From CAWDJT01 sp963828705 (GTDB lineage Bacteria > Desulfobacterota > Syntrophobacteria > Syntrophobacterales > Syntrophobacteraceae): a stretch of 64,000 nucleotides of DNA. Of this stretch, positions 16,515-26,651 are shown piece after piece. The notes beneath the pieces were generated by a model. That model had not been told where the DNA came from. It worked only from the letters and a program-made list of their open reading frames with translations, and did not search any database. Positions within the stretch are counted from its first letter, which is position 1; the number at the start of each line of letters is the position of its first letter. The translations under genes were made by a program, and so were the position numbers. Location: contig CAWHGA010000055.1 in NCBI GenBank assembly GCA_963828705.1, forward strand, positions 24,027 to 88,026, given 5' to 3'.

Positions 16515-17675
16515 ATCTTACCTCCACTAGTTAGATCCAAACTCAAGTATTGATCCAGAGCCATTCTCGGTTTTAGAGGAACGGCAATGATCCTCTCCAA
16601 CTGGCGCTTCTCACCTCCTTTCTAGTCAAATGTCGGCCTGGATCGGCGTCGAGGTAAAACGACCCTTTTGCACATAACAGATTACAGGCCTCCCCCTTGG
16701 TCGATGCAAGCCAAAAGATGGACACATGTTTATGTGGATCTGTACTACCTAAAGTAAGGGAATTTGAGAATTCTCAAGCTACCAGCGATTCGTTAGCATT
16801 ATGTAGCACTGAGCAAGAACCCGAAATGAGCAAATACAACGCGCAGAAGGAATAATTCTTCGCAATGAGCGCAAGGAGGTTGGCACGCGCACGGTAGGTT
16901 GCTCCAAATTACTCGACATCGTTTCTATGTCAAGGGAAAAGGGACATTGTGAGTTTTTTCCTATTGGCTCGGTTGCCGACTTTGCTGGATTCTTGCCAGT
17001 GCTTCTAACAAAAGTGTTTTGTTATTAGCAGGTTAAGGTGCTTGCGGTATTTCTCAAACTGGTGGCGCACTGATGTTTCCCGCATGCTCCTAGCGGGAAT
17101 CCAGTCCTGCCTACTGGGGATTTAACCCCTGGCCCGCTAAAAGCAGGGGGGTGACGGGTTGGTGGCTTTCATGAAAGAGCCGGAGCAGCTCAGTAGACGG
17201 CTGTTCTGCCAACACTTATTGAGATGTACGCTTGCCGCCCTTAGCACCCAGCTGTCGGAAGAGAACCGTCAGGCCTCCCGGATCGTCGGAGGGATCGGCA
17301 GGCTGACTCCCTGGGACTCTTTTCCACAGGTTTCCACAAACTGGATGCGAATCGCAAAGCCTTCAATGGCTGGTTTTCTTCAGGGCCTGGAGGTCTCCCT
17401 TGACACCAGGCCATTCCAAGCAATGGCCACAGGCATCCAGCCTTCGGCAGAGTTCTTTGCTGACGACCAGGGCAAGGAAACTCCAGGAGGGATGATCGCG
17501 GGGTTTCGTTATCACAGATGGAGAACGGCTCGGTGCGGCTCTATTGAAACAACGAAACCACTCCTTGCCAGGGGCGACCGGTCGCTCGCCCCTGCGGTAA
17601 TACAGGCAACACCTCGCGGAGGTCGCTCGAAAAGAGCCGCACCCAAACCGAATCGGGTGGGACACTTGGCCATGT
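16515..17675. other. Long intergenic region between the CoA-transferase operon and the TPR gene
   Basis: No supported gene. The first part must hold the promoter of the CoA-transferase operon; I cannot point to a convincing -35/-10 or -24/-12 pair. A REP-like repeat lies at 17076-17156. A 239-codon plus-strand frame starting at 17159 is antisense to the TPR gene over its second half and has shadow-like composition. Confidence 0.5.
17076..17156 (+). repeat. REP-like palindromic repeat
   Basis: The unit contains tttcccgcatgctcctagcg, then ggaatccag and a distal gctaaaagcaggggggtgac. It is the same kind as the unit at 54462-54545. Confidence 0.5.
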
Positions 17676-18629
17676 TTAGACAAGGGCTTGTGGCTCTGAT
17701 GCCGCCAGAGGTTTACGGTGCTCGATGTCATCCAATAACTGCAGACACTTGTGAGCATCGCTGTAATCCAAATTCGTGCTCACGGCCTTATTGTAGTCCT
17801 GTCGCGCCTCATCGTAACGACCAAGCCGGTGTCTGGCCATGCCTCGATTGCAGTAGGCTTCACAGAAATATGGATTGAGCCGGATGGCCTCAGAGTAGTC
17901 TTCGATCGCTCCCTCGATATCCTCATCCCGGAATCTCATGTTTCCTCTGTTGTTGCAGGCATTGGCATACTCAGGATTGATCAAAATGGCCTTGTGATAA
18001 TCTGCTTTGGCAGTCACGAGGTCGCCATTTTTTTCATTCATCAAGCCACGGCTGTTGAGTACGTTAGCAGTGAGTGTCAGCAGAGGGAATTCGCGAAATT
18101 CTTCACAGTTACGGCAATCAAAACCTTGTGGATCGGTATGGTCAATGTCGATGGATTGCTGTCCAACTCTGAGTCTACTGAGCAGATGATTCAAGTCCAC
18201 CAACACAGACAAATCTAGACCTGCCCGCAAACCGAGTACAGAATACAAAGATGTAAGACCGACGCATGTTCCAACTAGACAGTTGACATCAGAGTTAAGC
18301 TGAGCATCAACTACATCAGTAAGAAGGAAGTGTTCGCCAAATCGTTTTGGCTTGCTATTCCAAAGATAATCGAATAGTGATTTCGCGATCGACCGGTGTA
18401 AGTATAATGGTGGTTTTAACTGGTCAGAAAGAGTCTTATTGTCACATTTGCTCAGGAAGAGATCAAAAATAATGCCAATTCTATGTTGATAGGACCGAAT
18501 CGCTTTATCTGTTTTCAGACCCGAGAGAACCAACAATGTCCTTTCGAGCGAAACAGGAGTCCCATCCTTTAGGTTTCGAAGAATTGTCTCTTCATAATCT
18601 AACGTGTGCAAGCCCATATTAGCCCTCAT
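17676..18629 (-). CDS. Transglutaminase-like (SirB1-type) domain protein with TPR repeats
   Basis: The central part LVGTCVGLTSLYSVLGLRAG followed by LDLSVLVDLNHLLSRL matches the cysteine region of SirB1/transglutaminase-like domains. The last ~130 residues contain three to four TPR units (LNSRGLMNEKNGDLVTAKAD, ACNNRGNMRFRDEDIEGAIE, AYCNRGMARHRLGRYDEARQ). The frame is open upstream to 18827, but that part has no protein-like character, so I placed the start at the ATG at 18629; the next ATG at 18617 with GAGGG before it is an alternative. It probably acts through protein-protein contacts in the cytoplasm. Catalytic activity of SirB1-type domains is not established. It stands alone between two gene-poor stretches. 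Confidence 0.72.
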   Translation of the reverse strand: MRANMGLHTLDYEETILRNLKDGTPVSLERTLLVLSGLKTDKAIRSYQHRIGIIFDLFLSKCDNKTLSDQLKPPLYLHRSIAKSLFDYLWNSKPKRFGEHFLLTDVVDAQLNSDVNCLVGTCVGLTSLYSVLGLRAGLDLSVLVDLNHLLSRLRVGQQSIDIDHTDPQGFDCRNCEEFREFPLLTLTANVLNSRGLMNEKNGDLVTAKADYHKAILINPEYANACNNRGNMRFRDEDIEGAIEDYSEAIRLNPYFCEAYCNRGMARHRLGRYDEARQDYNKAVSTNLDYSDAHKCLQLLDDIEHRKPLAASEPQALV

Positions 18630-19238
18630 GACCTCGAAAGACGCACAGCCGACAAGTTGTGGATCTCTCCTCCGTAGGGGTGTGCAACGGTACCATGCCT
18701 TGATGAATTGCTCAACCTCGGTCCACCAGCATTGCGTGCCATGATTGCAGGATGGCAAGGAGGATGGGAGGCATAAGGCCCTGAGAGTCAAGGCGTGAAT
18801 CACTCCTGCAGGGGGCTGATTCGGCATTCTTTTTGCTCATCTTGAGTTCAACCACAAGTGCCGGCACCGATTGGTGCGCTGAGAAAGCCGGCCCTGTCCG
18901 TGATGGAACAGAACGCCGCACAAACTCCCGCATCTGTGGCCGGGCCTAGGAGTTGGCAGGCGGCAAGCTTGAGCGGCGGACAAGGACTGGGATTTCCTTG
19001 GGGACTGCGAAGGTGATGCAGTTCTTTCGCGGATATGAGTTATACTGGTGATGATGAGAAAGGGACTTTCTCTCGCAAAGCCGCAAAGAGCGCAACACGA
19101 TATTTTTTTAAAATGTTGGGAGGTTGGCGTCTTCGCGTGATAGAGAAGAGAAGGCAGCTATCAGTTTTTCTCAAGCGGCGGGTGATGGTCATCCTTGGTT
19201 GCAACGAGAATCTCCAGATACCCGGAAAGGTATGAGGC
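18630..19238. other. Intergenic region upstream of malic enzyme
   Basis: No supported gene. A segment at 19060-19165 (tctctcgcaaagccgcaaag and, further on, ttggcgtcttcgcgtgatag) is a dispersed intergenic repeat of the common GCAAAG/CTTTGC type. The ribosome binding site of the malic enzyme (GGAAAGG) closes the region. Confidence 0.5.
19060..19165 (+). repeat. Dispersed intergenic repeat (GCAAAG type)
   Basis: Two half-elements with partly complementary ends (ctctcgcaaagccgcaaaga and ggcgtcttcgcgtgatagag) flank an AT-rich core with a run of seven T followed by four A. Similar repeats occur between genes of many bacteria. No coding role is seen. Confidence 0.4.
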
Positions 19239-21032
19239 ATGTACAAGGTAGCATATGAAAACGATGACATGGTTATTCGGTTCGAGAAAGACCTGGTAGA
19301 CAATGAGACACTGTCAAAATTCCTGGGTCACATCAACCTCCAATCCATGCTTAAGAAGAGCAAGGTTACCGATGCCACGGAAAAAATGAGATCCAAGAGC
19401 CGTCTGACCAATTTCCCCACCGGCGTTGCGTTGCTTCGGGACCCAGCGCTCAACAAAGGGACAGCATTCACCGAAGAGGAACGGGAGGCTCTGGGGCTGA
19501 GTGGTCTTCTGCCACCTCGAGTCCATTCCATAGATGAACAGGTCCAGCGCGTTCTATGGAATCTCCACAAAAAGCCTACGGATATGGAAAGATACATTTT
19601 TCTCATCAGCCTTCAGGATCGCAACAGGACGCTATTTTATCGGGTGCTCTTGGACAACATCGAGGATCTGATGCCCATCGTCTACACCCCAACGGTGGGA
19701 CAGGCTTGCCTGGAGTATGGGCACATCTTTCGCAGACCGCGCGGCATCTACATTACGGCCAGGGATAAAGGCCGAGTAGCCGAATTGCTGGGCAACTGGC
19801 CCTATAAAGACATCCGCATCATTGTGGTAACCGATGGCGAGCGCATCCTCGGTCTTGGCGACCTTGGTGCGGACGGTATGGGCATCCCCGTGGGCAAGCT
19901 TTCCCTCTACTCAGCTTGTGCGGGAATTCACCCGTCATTGACTCTACCCATAACTCTCGACCTGGGGACAGACAACGCAACGCTGCTCAAAGACCCACTC
20001 TATATTGGGCTTAGACATCCACGCTTGCGCGGAGAGCCATACGACGAACTGGTCGAGGAATTCGTACTGGCCGTGCAGCAGGTCTTCCCCGGTGCCCTTA
20101 TCCAGTTTGAAGATTTTGCCAATAAGAATGCGTTTCGCCTGCTGCAGAAATATCGCGACGAGGTTTGCTGTTTCAATGACGATATCCAGGGGACGGCATC
20201 AGTAACCGTGGCAGGGATTTTCTCTGCCCTGCGCATCACCGGCCGGCAGCTCAAAGACCAGAAGTTTCTGTTTCTTGGGGCTGGTGAAGCAGGGATTGGC
20301 ACCGGCGATCTGGCAGTCTCCGCGATGATGGAGGACGGATTGTCTCTGGAGGAAGCCCGCCAGCGCTGTTGGTTTGTGGATTCCAAGGGATTGGTGGTAA
20401 AGAGCCGCACTGACCTCACCGGGCATAAACTCGACTACGCCCATGATCACGAGTACATTCCTGATTTCTTGTCTGCCGTTGAAGCTTTGAAACCCACTGC
20501 GATCATTGGGGTTTCCGGCCAGCCCAGGAGGTTCACGCAAGAAGTGCTGGAAGCTGTGGCCAGGATCAACGAACGGCCTATCGTGTTTTCGCTCTCAAAC
20601 CCCACCTCCAAGTCGGAATGCACTGCGGAAGAAGCTTATACCTGGACCGAGGGGCGCGCCATTTTTGCCAGCGGCAGCCCCTTTGATCAGGTCACGGTCC
20701 ATGGGAAGAAATTTGTGCCGGCCCAGGGCAATAACGTTTACATCTTCCCCGGTGTGGGAATGGGTGTCATGGCGAGTTGGGCCACACGTGTCACGGATGA
20801 AATGTTTCTGGTGGCGGCGCGCATCGTGGCACAGGAAGTTTCGGAGACAGATTTGCGGATAGGACGAATTTATCCGCCTTTACCCAGAATCAGAGAGGTT
20901 TCTGCGACCATTGCAGTTGCAGTGGCAGAGGTGGCCTACGAACGCGGTTTTGCCACAAAGGCAAAGCCTGATGATCTTCCCGGATACATTGAGACCCTGA
21001 TGTATGAGCCGGATTACCAGAGTTACGTTTAG
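19239..21032 (+). CDS. NAD(P)-dependent malic enzyme with an extra N-terminal segment
   Basis: 597 residues, intact. It catalyses oxidative decarboxylation of malate to pyruvate in the cytoplasm. Motifs of the long bacterial/eukaryotic-type family are present: MPIVYTPTVGQACLEYG, VVTDGERILGLGDLGADGMG, FEDFANKNAF, CCFNDDIQGTASVTVAG, the nucleotide loop FLGAGEAGIGTG, and PIVFSLSNPTSKSECTAEEA. Homology to the E. coli MaeA start (LNKGTAF) begins only near residue 70. The first ~48 residues (MYKVAYENDDMVIRFEKDLV and LSKFLGHINLQSMLKKSK) look like a small antitoxin-type peptide fused in frame. The start at 19239 has a good GGAAAGG site; an internal ATG at 19386 has only a weak one. It stands alone as a single-gene unit. 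Which cofactor it prefers cannot be told. Confidence 0.93.
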   Translation: MYKVAYENDDMVIRFEKDLVDNETLSKFLGHINLQSMLKKSKVTDATEKMRSKSRLTNFPTGVALLRDPALNKGTAFTEEEREALGLSGLLPPRVHSIDEQVQRVLWNLHKKPTDMERYIFLISLQDRNRTLFYRVLLDNIEDLMPIVYTPTVGQACLEYGHIFRRPRGIYITARDKGRVAELLGNWPYKDIRIIVVTDGERILGLGDLGADGMGIPVGKLSLYSACAGIHPSLTLPITLDLGTDNATLLKDPLYIGLRHPRLRGEPYDELVEEFVLAVQQVFPGALIQFEDFANKNAFRLLQKYRDEVCCFNDDIQGTASVTVAGIFSALRITGRQLKDQKFLFLGAGEAGIGTGDLAVSAMMEDGLSLEEARQRCWFVDSKGLVVKSRTDLTGHKLDYAHDHEYIPDFLSAVEALKPTAIIGVSGQPRRFTQEVLEAVARINERPIVFSLSNPTSKSECTAEEAYTWTEGRAIFASGSPFDQVTVHGKKFVPAQGNNVYIFPGVGMGVMASWATRVTDEMFLVAARIVAQEVSETDLRIGRIYPPLPRIREVSATIAVAVAEVAYERGFATKAKPDDLPGYIETLMYEPDYQSYV

Positions 21033-21526
21033 GCTTGGTAAGAAGTTCAAATACTGAGTGCACTGCATCCTTCGTCATTGCGGCGTGCCCACAAGTACGC
21101 CTCATTCCTCAGGATTTGTCGCCTTGATCTGTCGCTTTTACCGATCCATCTGGGTTTTGACTTTGCGAGTTCATCACGTCTAGAGACTATCTCAAAACTC
21201 GCTTACACCGTCACCCCGGCGAAAGCTGGGTCCAGAACCCCTGGAAAAACCTCTTATGAAACTTCAACCGGAAGTGCAAGGTTGGCGTTTAATTCTCGTT
21301 CAAACCCCGTCCGATGACGGGACGGCGCCGGGATTCCGACCTACGCCGGAATGACGATCAACAACCTTTGGGCCATTTTGAGATGGTTTCTCAGTACTTC
21401 CTACACATTCTTCCGGCTCACGACAAACCGCAAACAACGCAAAAAACAATACCACGCAAATACTCGTCTGGCTTGGAGGATTTGCGTGGTACTGAAGGGC
21501 TGATACGCAACGATGTCACCCGGGCA
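21033..21526. other. Intergenic region with a long dispersed repeat
   Basis: No gene. It holds the repeat at 21187-21390 and lies between two convergent genes, malic enzyme and livF. Confidence 0.55.
21187..21390 (+). repeat. Dispersed repeat, copy 1 (second copy at 41823-41960)
   Basis: Shared blocks with 41823-41960 include aactcgcttacaccgtcacc, ccctggaaaaacct and cggaatgacgatcaac, with a similar end (ggccattttg). Copy 1 has about 70 extra bases in its middle. The core, tcaccccggcgaaagc, is the common REP-type palindrome. Confidence 0.7.
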
Positions 21527-22231
21527 TCAGATGCCCAGAAAAGCCTGTTTGACCTCTTCGTTTTCCAGCAGCTCCTTGCCTTTGCCTTCCAGGAGATCCG
21601 GCCGTTTTCCAGCACATAGGCGCGGTCACAGATGGCCAGGGTTTGTTTGACGTTTTGTTCCACCATGAGGATGGTCAGCCCTTCCTTGTGGACGGTTTGC
21701 GCCAACTGGAAGATTTCCTGAGTGAGTAGAGGAGAAAGCCCCAGGGAAGGTTCATCAAAAAGGACCATCTTGGGACGGGACATGAGGCCACGGGCAATGG
21801 CGCACATCTGCTGCTCCCCACCAGACATGGTGCCGGCCAGCTGTTTTCGACGTTCCTGCAGACGGGGGAACAGCGACAACACCCATTCCAGGGTCTCCTT
21901 GCGCTGCGCCTTGGCGGGTCCCCGGAGCGATCCCAGCTCCAGGTTTTCCAACACCGTCATTTCGGGAAAGAGCTGTCGTCCTTCCGGGACATGGGCAATG
22001 CCGATATCGATGATGCGATGGGGCGGTATCTGATCCAGTCTGCTGACCGTCAAAACTGACGGTCCCAGCGGTGGGCCGGATGAGACTGGAAATGGTTTTC
22101 ATGATGGTGGTCTTACCAGCCCCATTGGCACCAACCAGGACCACAAACTCGCGGGCGTCCACATGGAAAGACACGTCCCACAGGACCTGAATATCTCCAT
22201 AGCCGGCATCAACGTGTTCGAGGCGGAGCAT
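21527..22231 (-). CDS. livF: Branched-chain amino acid ABC transporter, ATPase LivF
   Basis: Cytoplasmic ATPase of a Liv-type importer. Two frame shifts (near 22050 and 21595) join to a 234-residue protein, the usual LivF length. Walker A GANGAGKTTIMK, the LivF segment HVPEGRQLFPEMTVLENLEL, signature MSGGEQQMCAIARGL, Walker B KMVLFDEPSLGLSPLL, and the H-loop region ILMVEQNVKQTL are all visible; the reconstructed end is VKQAFLGI. It is the last gene of the livK-H-M-G-F operon, starting four bases after livG ends. Confidence 0.9.
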
Positions 22232-22235
22232 TTGG

Positions 22236-22950
22236 CTATTCCTTTCCCAGATAGGCTTCGATCACGGCCTGATTGTTGCCGACTTCCAGCGGGAGTGCCG
22301 CGGGCGATTTCCTGACCGTAGTTGATGCAGAGGATACGATCGCACAGATTCATGATGACGTGCATGATGTGTTCGACGATGATGATGGTGACACCGGAAT
22401 CGCGGACCTTGCGGATGAGCTTCACCCCTTCCACTTGTTCCTGGGGGGTGAGCCCGGCCATGGTTTCATCCAGCAGCAGGAGTCTGGGTCCGGTGGCCAG
22501 TGCCCGGGCGATTTCCAGACGCTTGCGGTCACCGATGCTGAGCCCGGAAGACAAATGGTCCTTGCGTTTGACCAGTTCGCAGAACTCCAGCACCTCCATG
22601 GCCTTGTCGCGGGCTTCCGACAATGAGCCGGTCCGATTGAAGGCGGAGGTCATCACGTTTTCGAGCACCGTCATGCGCCGCAACGGTTTGACGATCTGGA
22701 AGGTTCGCCCAACGCCGCGCTTGCAGATCTTCCAGGTGGGTAGTCCGTTGAGCGGTTGCCCCTCAAAGAGGATGGTTCCCGAGGTGATCGGGTAATAGCC
22801 GGTGATCAGATTGAAGACCGTGGTCTTCCCGGAGCCGTTGGGGCCGATCAACCCATAGATCTCCCCTTGTTCCACCTGGAAACTCACGTCGTTGACGGCA
22901 GTCAACCCACCAAAATGCTTGGTCAAATGGCGTGTTTCAAAGAAGCTCAT
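22236..22950 (-). CDS. livG: Branched-chain amino acid ABC transporter, ATPase LivG
   Basis: The second ATPase of the transporter. It begins MSFFETRHLTKHFGGLTAVN just after the livM stop. It contains Walker A GPNGSGKTTVFN, the LivG-specific VGRTFQIVKPLRRMTVLENV, the signature SSGLSIGDRKRLEIARAL (LSIGDR in place of LSxGQ), Walker B RLLLLDETMAGLTPQE and VEHIMHVIMNLCDR. One frame shift near 22290 restores the typical end, EAYLGKE. The ABC signature variant and the MAGLTPQE loop are normal for LivG. Works with LivF as a heterodimer under LivH/LivM. Confidence 0.9.
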
Positions 22951-22952
22951 AG

Positions 22953-23937
22953 TCAATTCCCAGCACTTGCAGAAGGCAGTTCCTTTGATTTGGACCATAT
23001 CCGCATGATCTTGGGCCAGTCCCCCACAATCCCATTGGCCAGATAGCGGATCACAAAAATGACCAGCAGTCCGAATACCAGCACATGACCTTCACTCACC
23101 CAGCGGGGTGCTAGACCGAAAAAGGAACTGCGGAAGGTTTCCTGCAGCAGCACCATGATGAAGGCCCCGACCGCCGGTCCCCACAGGGTTCCGACCCCAC
23201 CAATGATGGCTACCAGGATGGCCATGATGGAGATGTGGTGCAGAGAAAACACCACGTGCGGATCAATAAACGCCATGTAGTTCATGTAGAAGGCCCCGGC
23301 GATGCCGGTGAAAAAGGAACTGATCATGAGAGAAAGGCTCTTGTAGCGAAAGGAACTGATGCCCATGGCCTCGGCAGCATCCTGGTCTTCGCGGATGGCC
23401 ACGAAGTAGTAGCCCCATTTGGAACGCATCACCAGGTGGATGGCGATAGATGCAGGCTGCGGCCAGCACCAGGGCCAGGTAGTAGTAGGTAGATCTTGCT
23501 CCTGAAAGTCTCGGATGATCAGGATCCCCTGCATGCCTTCGGTGAAATCCCGCCAGACGGTGGCAATCAAGCGAAAGATCTCACCAATGGCGATGGTGGC
23601 CAGGGCAAAATAGGGGCCTCGCAGGCGAAAACAGATCCAGCCGATGAACAGGCCCACCAGCAGGGCCACGGGTCCTCCCAGGAGCATTCCCCACCAGGCG
23701 GAGATTCCCAGCTTGGTGGTGCAGCAAACCGGCGGTGTAGGCGCCGGTGCCGAAGAAGATGGCGTGGCCGAAGGAAACCTGCCCGGTGTAGCCGGAGATG
23801 AGGTTCCAGGCAGACCCGATCACCACCCACATCAGTGCCATGATGAGAATGTGACGATAGTAATCGGAAGTCACGACCACAGGGAAAAGCCGTAGGACGA
23901 CGATGACAACAATTGTGGACCAGCGAATCGATTTCAT
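22953..23937 (-). CDS. livM: Branched-chain amino acid ABC transporter, permease LivM
   Basis: Inner-membrane permease with about nine to ten hydrophobic segments. It starts MKSIRWSTIVVIVVLRLFPV and includes LISGYTGQVSFGHAIFFGTG, the family hallmark, then GPYFALATIAIGEIFRLI and GGVGTLWGPAVGAFIMVLLQ near the end. Frame shifts near 23720 and around 23455-23500 break the frame. The gene lies between livH (12 bases upstream) and livG. It forms the translocation pathway with LivH. Substrate range in such clusters is broad (amino acids, amides, urea, aromatic acids), so leucine/isoleucine/valine specificity is not proven. Confidence 0.88.
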
Positions 23938-23949
23938 AGCCTACCCCAG

Positions 23950-24826
23950 CTATATCTTGGTCAGCTTCTTCAGGCCGCCCGGCAGGAAAATCAGCACCAG
24001 GAGAAAGATCACCATGGCCACGGCGTCCTTGAGCGCCATGGAAAGATACGTGGCGCCCAGGGATTCGGCCACTCCCAGAACCACCCCGCCGACGATGGCG
24101 CCCACCGTGCTGCCCATACCTCCCAGCATGGTGATGACAAAAGCTTTCAGGGTGAAGGGGCCACCGATATCCGGGAACAAGATAATAGATGGGCAGGAGC
24201 AGCGCGCCTGAGGCAGCAGCCAGAGACGACCCGAGGCCATAGGTCAGGATCGTGATCCATTCGGCATTGATTCCCATGATCATCGCCGCTTCCTTGTTTT
24301 GCGCCGTGGCACGTACTGATTTGCCGATATCGGTCTTGAGCAGGAACAGGAACAGTGCCGCGGTGAGCACCATGGCGATGAGGAAGGCGATGAACATCGG
24401 CACGTTGAAGGAGATGTTCCACAGGTAGAAGGCGGCAGAGCTGTAGCTGGTTTGGACCGACTTGTAGTCGGAATGGAAAATGAAGCGCATGAGTTCGGTG
24501 AGCACCATGCCGATACCCACGGTCATGAGCACCTGGTTTTCCGGAAGGATGGAGTCAACCTTCAACAAAGGATTGAGGAAGTACTTCTGGATCAGGGCTC
24601 CAAGCAGGAAAAGACAGGGCATGACAACCAGCAGGGAGAAGTACGGGTCCAGGTGAAATACCTGATAGAGCGTGAAGGTGATGTACATGGCGATCATCAT
24701 CAGTTGACCGTGTGCCAGATTGATGATCTTCATCACGCCCATGATCAGAGTCATGCCCAGCCCGATCAGGGCATAGATGCCGCCGATGAGCATCCCTGAT
24801 ACCAGCGTCTGGATTAACATTTCCAT
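23950..24826 (-). CDS. livH: Branched-chain amino acid ABC transporter, permease LivH
   Basis: The partner permease, ~291 residues after one frame shift near 24190. It begins MEMLIQTLVSGMLIGGIYAL, followed by GLGMTLIMGVMKIINLAHGQ (the LivH signature), and near the C-terminus shows VITMLGGMGSTVGAIVGGVV and FLLVLIFLPGGLKKLTKI. Several transmembrane helices are evident. I chose the ATG at 24826 with AAGGAC ten bases upstream; a second ATG two codons in is also possible. It lies between the binding protein gene and livM. Confidence 0.88.
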
Positions 24827-25056
24827 GGGGGTTGTCCTTTTTTCGACAAGAACCAATAACAAAACTATCGGTGAGACCCTGGCACCAAATTTCCCCTGGT
24901 CCCCTTCAAGGTGGGAGGTCTCCGATGCCGAACCCGCCCAGAGACTGCGGTCCAAAGCCCCATGGCTATCCGTATGGCATGGAAACGCAAACCAGTGTTG
25001 CATCTGACCCTCCCCCGCGCAAATGGGCGAACTGCGAAGGGGAGGGTCAGTGCCGG

Positions 25057-26254
25057 TTACTTCCAGAGTCTTTTCCCATTCCACCGGATAGACGTACGGC
25101 TTGCTGGCAACTTCCTTCGGCCACACCAGTTCCAGCTTGCCGTCAATCCACTGGACCAGGTAGGTGGGAAGCTTGTTCTGATTGGTGAATTTGTCGTAGG
25201 CAACGAATTTGACCGGACCAAATACGGTCATCATGTCGGTGCCGCCAGGGCCTCGCGGACATCCTTGGGCGTGTAGGCGGCGGCACGTTTGAGCACATCG
25301 GCAATGACAAAGCCGGCCGCATAGGCTTCCGCACCGTGGTATTCGGTTTCGGAATTGTATTTCTTCATGAAGCTGTCAAAGTATTCCTTCGCGCCCGGGA
25401 TAGGGCAGGGTCTGGTACCAGAGGGTCGCCGAAAAGACCCCTTCGGACGCTTTGCCAGCGTTCTTGCGGAATTCCGGCAGGGTGAAGCCGGCTGCACCAC
25501 CCACGAAAACCTTTGGAGTCAGCCGCAGTTCCATGGACTGGCGCATCAGAAGGGATGCGTCCATGATATAGGAGATCATGTATATCAGGTCGGGTTTGGC
25601 CTGCTTGACCTTCATGAGAATCGGTTTGAAGTCTACGCCGCCGGCTTCATAGCCTTCCGACATCAGCACCTTGATGCCGAGTCGCTGGCAGATCGCCAAG
25701 AATTCCTTGGAACTCGAAGTGCCAAAGTTGGTGTTTTCATAGAGGATGGCAGCAGTCTTAGGTTTGACCACTTCGGTCAGAAACGATTCCAGCGCCTTGG
25801 GATATTCGCTGACCGGGGGGTTCAGTCGAAAGACATAGTCCCAGCCACTTTGAGTGATTTTGTCGTCGGAACCGGTGTTTACCAGGAAGGGGATCTGGCT
25901 CTGCTGAGCCACCCCGGCAATGGCGAAGGTTTCTGAGCTGCCGTAGCCACCACCCAGCATGACCACCTTGTCCTTGGTGATCAGCTTCTCTGCAGCCGAA
26001 CGGGCCACATCCGGGCGGCCCGTGTCGTCTTCGAAGATGAATTCGAGTTTCTTACCCTTGACGCCGCCAGCAGCGTTGATCTCCTCCAGAGCCATTTCGA
26101 AGGACTTCTTCTCGATTTCGCCGAACTTGGCCTTCTCACCGGTGATCGGAAGGATAATGCCAACCTTTACGGTTTCTTCGGCACGGAGTAGCGGGGGCGC
26201 GAGCAGCACCATGACCAGGGTTAAAACAAGCCACACTATTGCCTTTTTGTTCAT
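25057..26254 (-). CDS. livK: Periplasmic substrate-binding protein of the Liv transporter
   Basis: The start at 26254 has a strong AGGAGGACGAC site. A signal peptide is clear (MNKKAIVWLVLTLVMVLLAP to LLRA, with likely cleavage before EETV). The mature protein begins KVGIILPITGEKAKFG and follows the type I periplasmic fold of Leu/Ile/Val-binding proteins (KLEFIFEDDTGRPDVARSAA, then SETFAIAGVAQQSQIPFLVN). Frame shifts near 25400, 25240 and at the extreme 3' end leave the exact stop uncertain; 25057 is the best estimate. The domain near the end includes YHGAEAYAAGFVIADVLKRA, typical of the family. It heads the transporter operon. The ligand cannot be told from sequence. Confidence 0.88.
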
Positions 26255-26651
26255 GTCGTCCTCCTGTAACAAGCTGTAACGAGATAACCTCAAAGGTGCC
26301 AAATGGCCGACGGTAGGGTCGGCCCCATAATAGCAAGAAGGATGCCGAATAAAAACACAGCAAACGTTTCAGCGTTGGCCCAAATCTTTCTTAGGGCACT
26401 TTGCACATCCATTCCTGTAGTCTGATCCTGTAGTCTAATAGAAACGGAGACGGATTTCCACAGGGTGCTGTTCTTTTCTCGGCTCATCCTGTGATTATCG
26501 TGAAACACTCCCAACTCCGTGACAGCAAAATGCTTACAGCGTGTGGCGGAAAGCCGGCATGACGTGGCGAAAAACGGCCATTTCAGGCTTTCCGGCTGGT
26601 GTTCAGCGGCTGGGAAGTCCCCATATGCAACCTCCATCAGGAGCGCGAACG
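26255..26651. other. Divergent intergenic region between livK and the sensor kinase
   Basis: Must contain the promoters of both divergent genes. On the minus strand a 40-codon frame (26290-26412) starts MDVQSALRKIWANAETFAVF and has one hydrophobic stretch; its ribosome binding site is weak, so I only note it. Nothing else is recognisable. Confidence 0.4.

Noticed and set aside
14976..16553. 525-codon plus-strand open frame
   Set aside because: Antisense to the first CoA-transferase, which has clear family motifs and a ribosome binding site.
16860..16900. Sigma-54 promoter (tggcac followed by ttgc)
   Set aside because: The spacing between the two boxes is about 12 bases instead of 5, and the orientation is opposite to the CoA-transferase operon.
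17159..17878. 239-codon plus-strand open frame
   Set aside because: Its second half is antisense to the TPR repeats at 17676-18629, it runs through a REP-like repeat region, and it shows no domain pattern.
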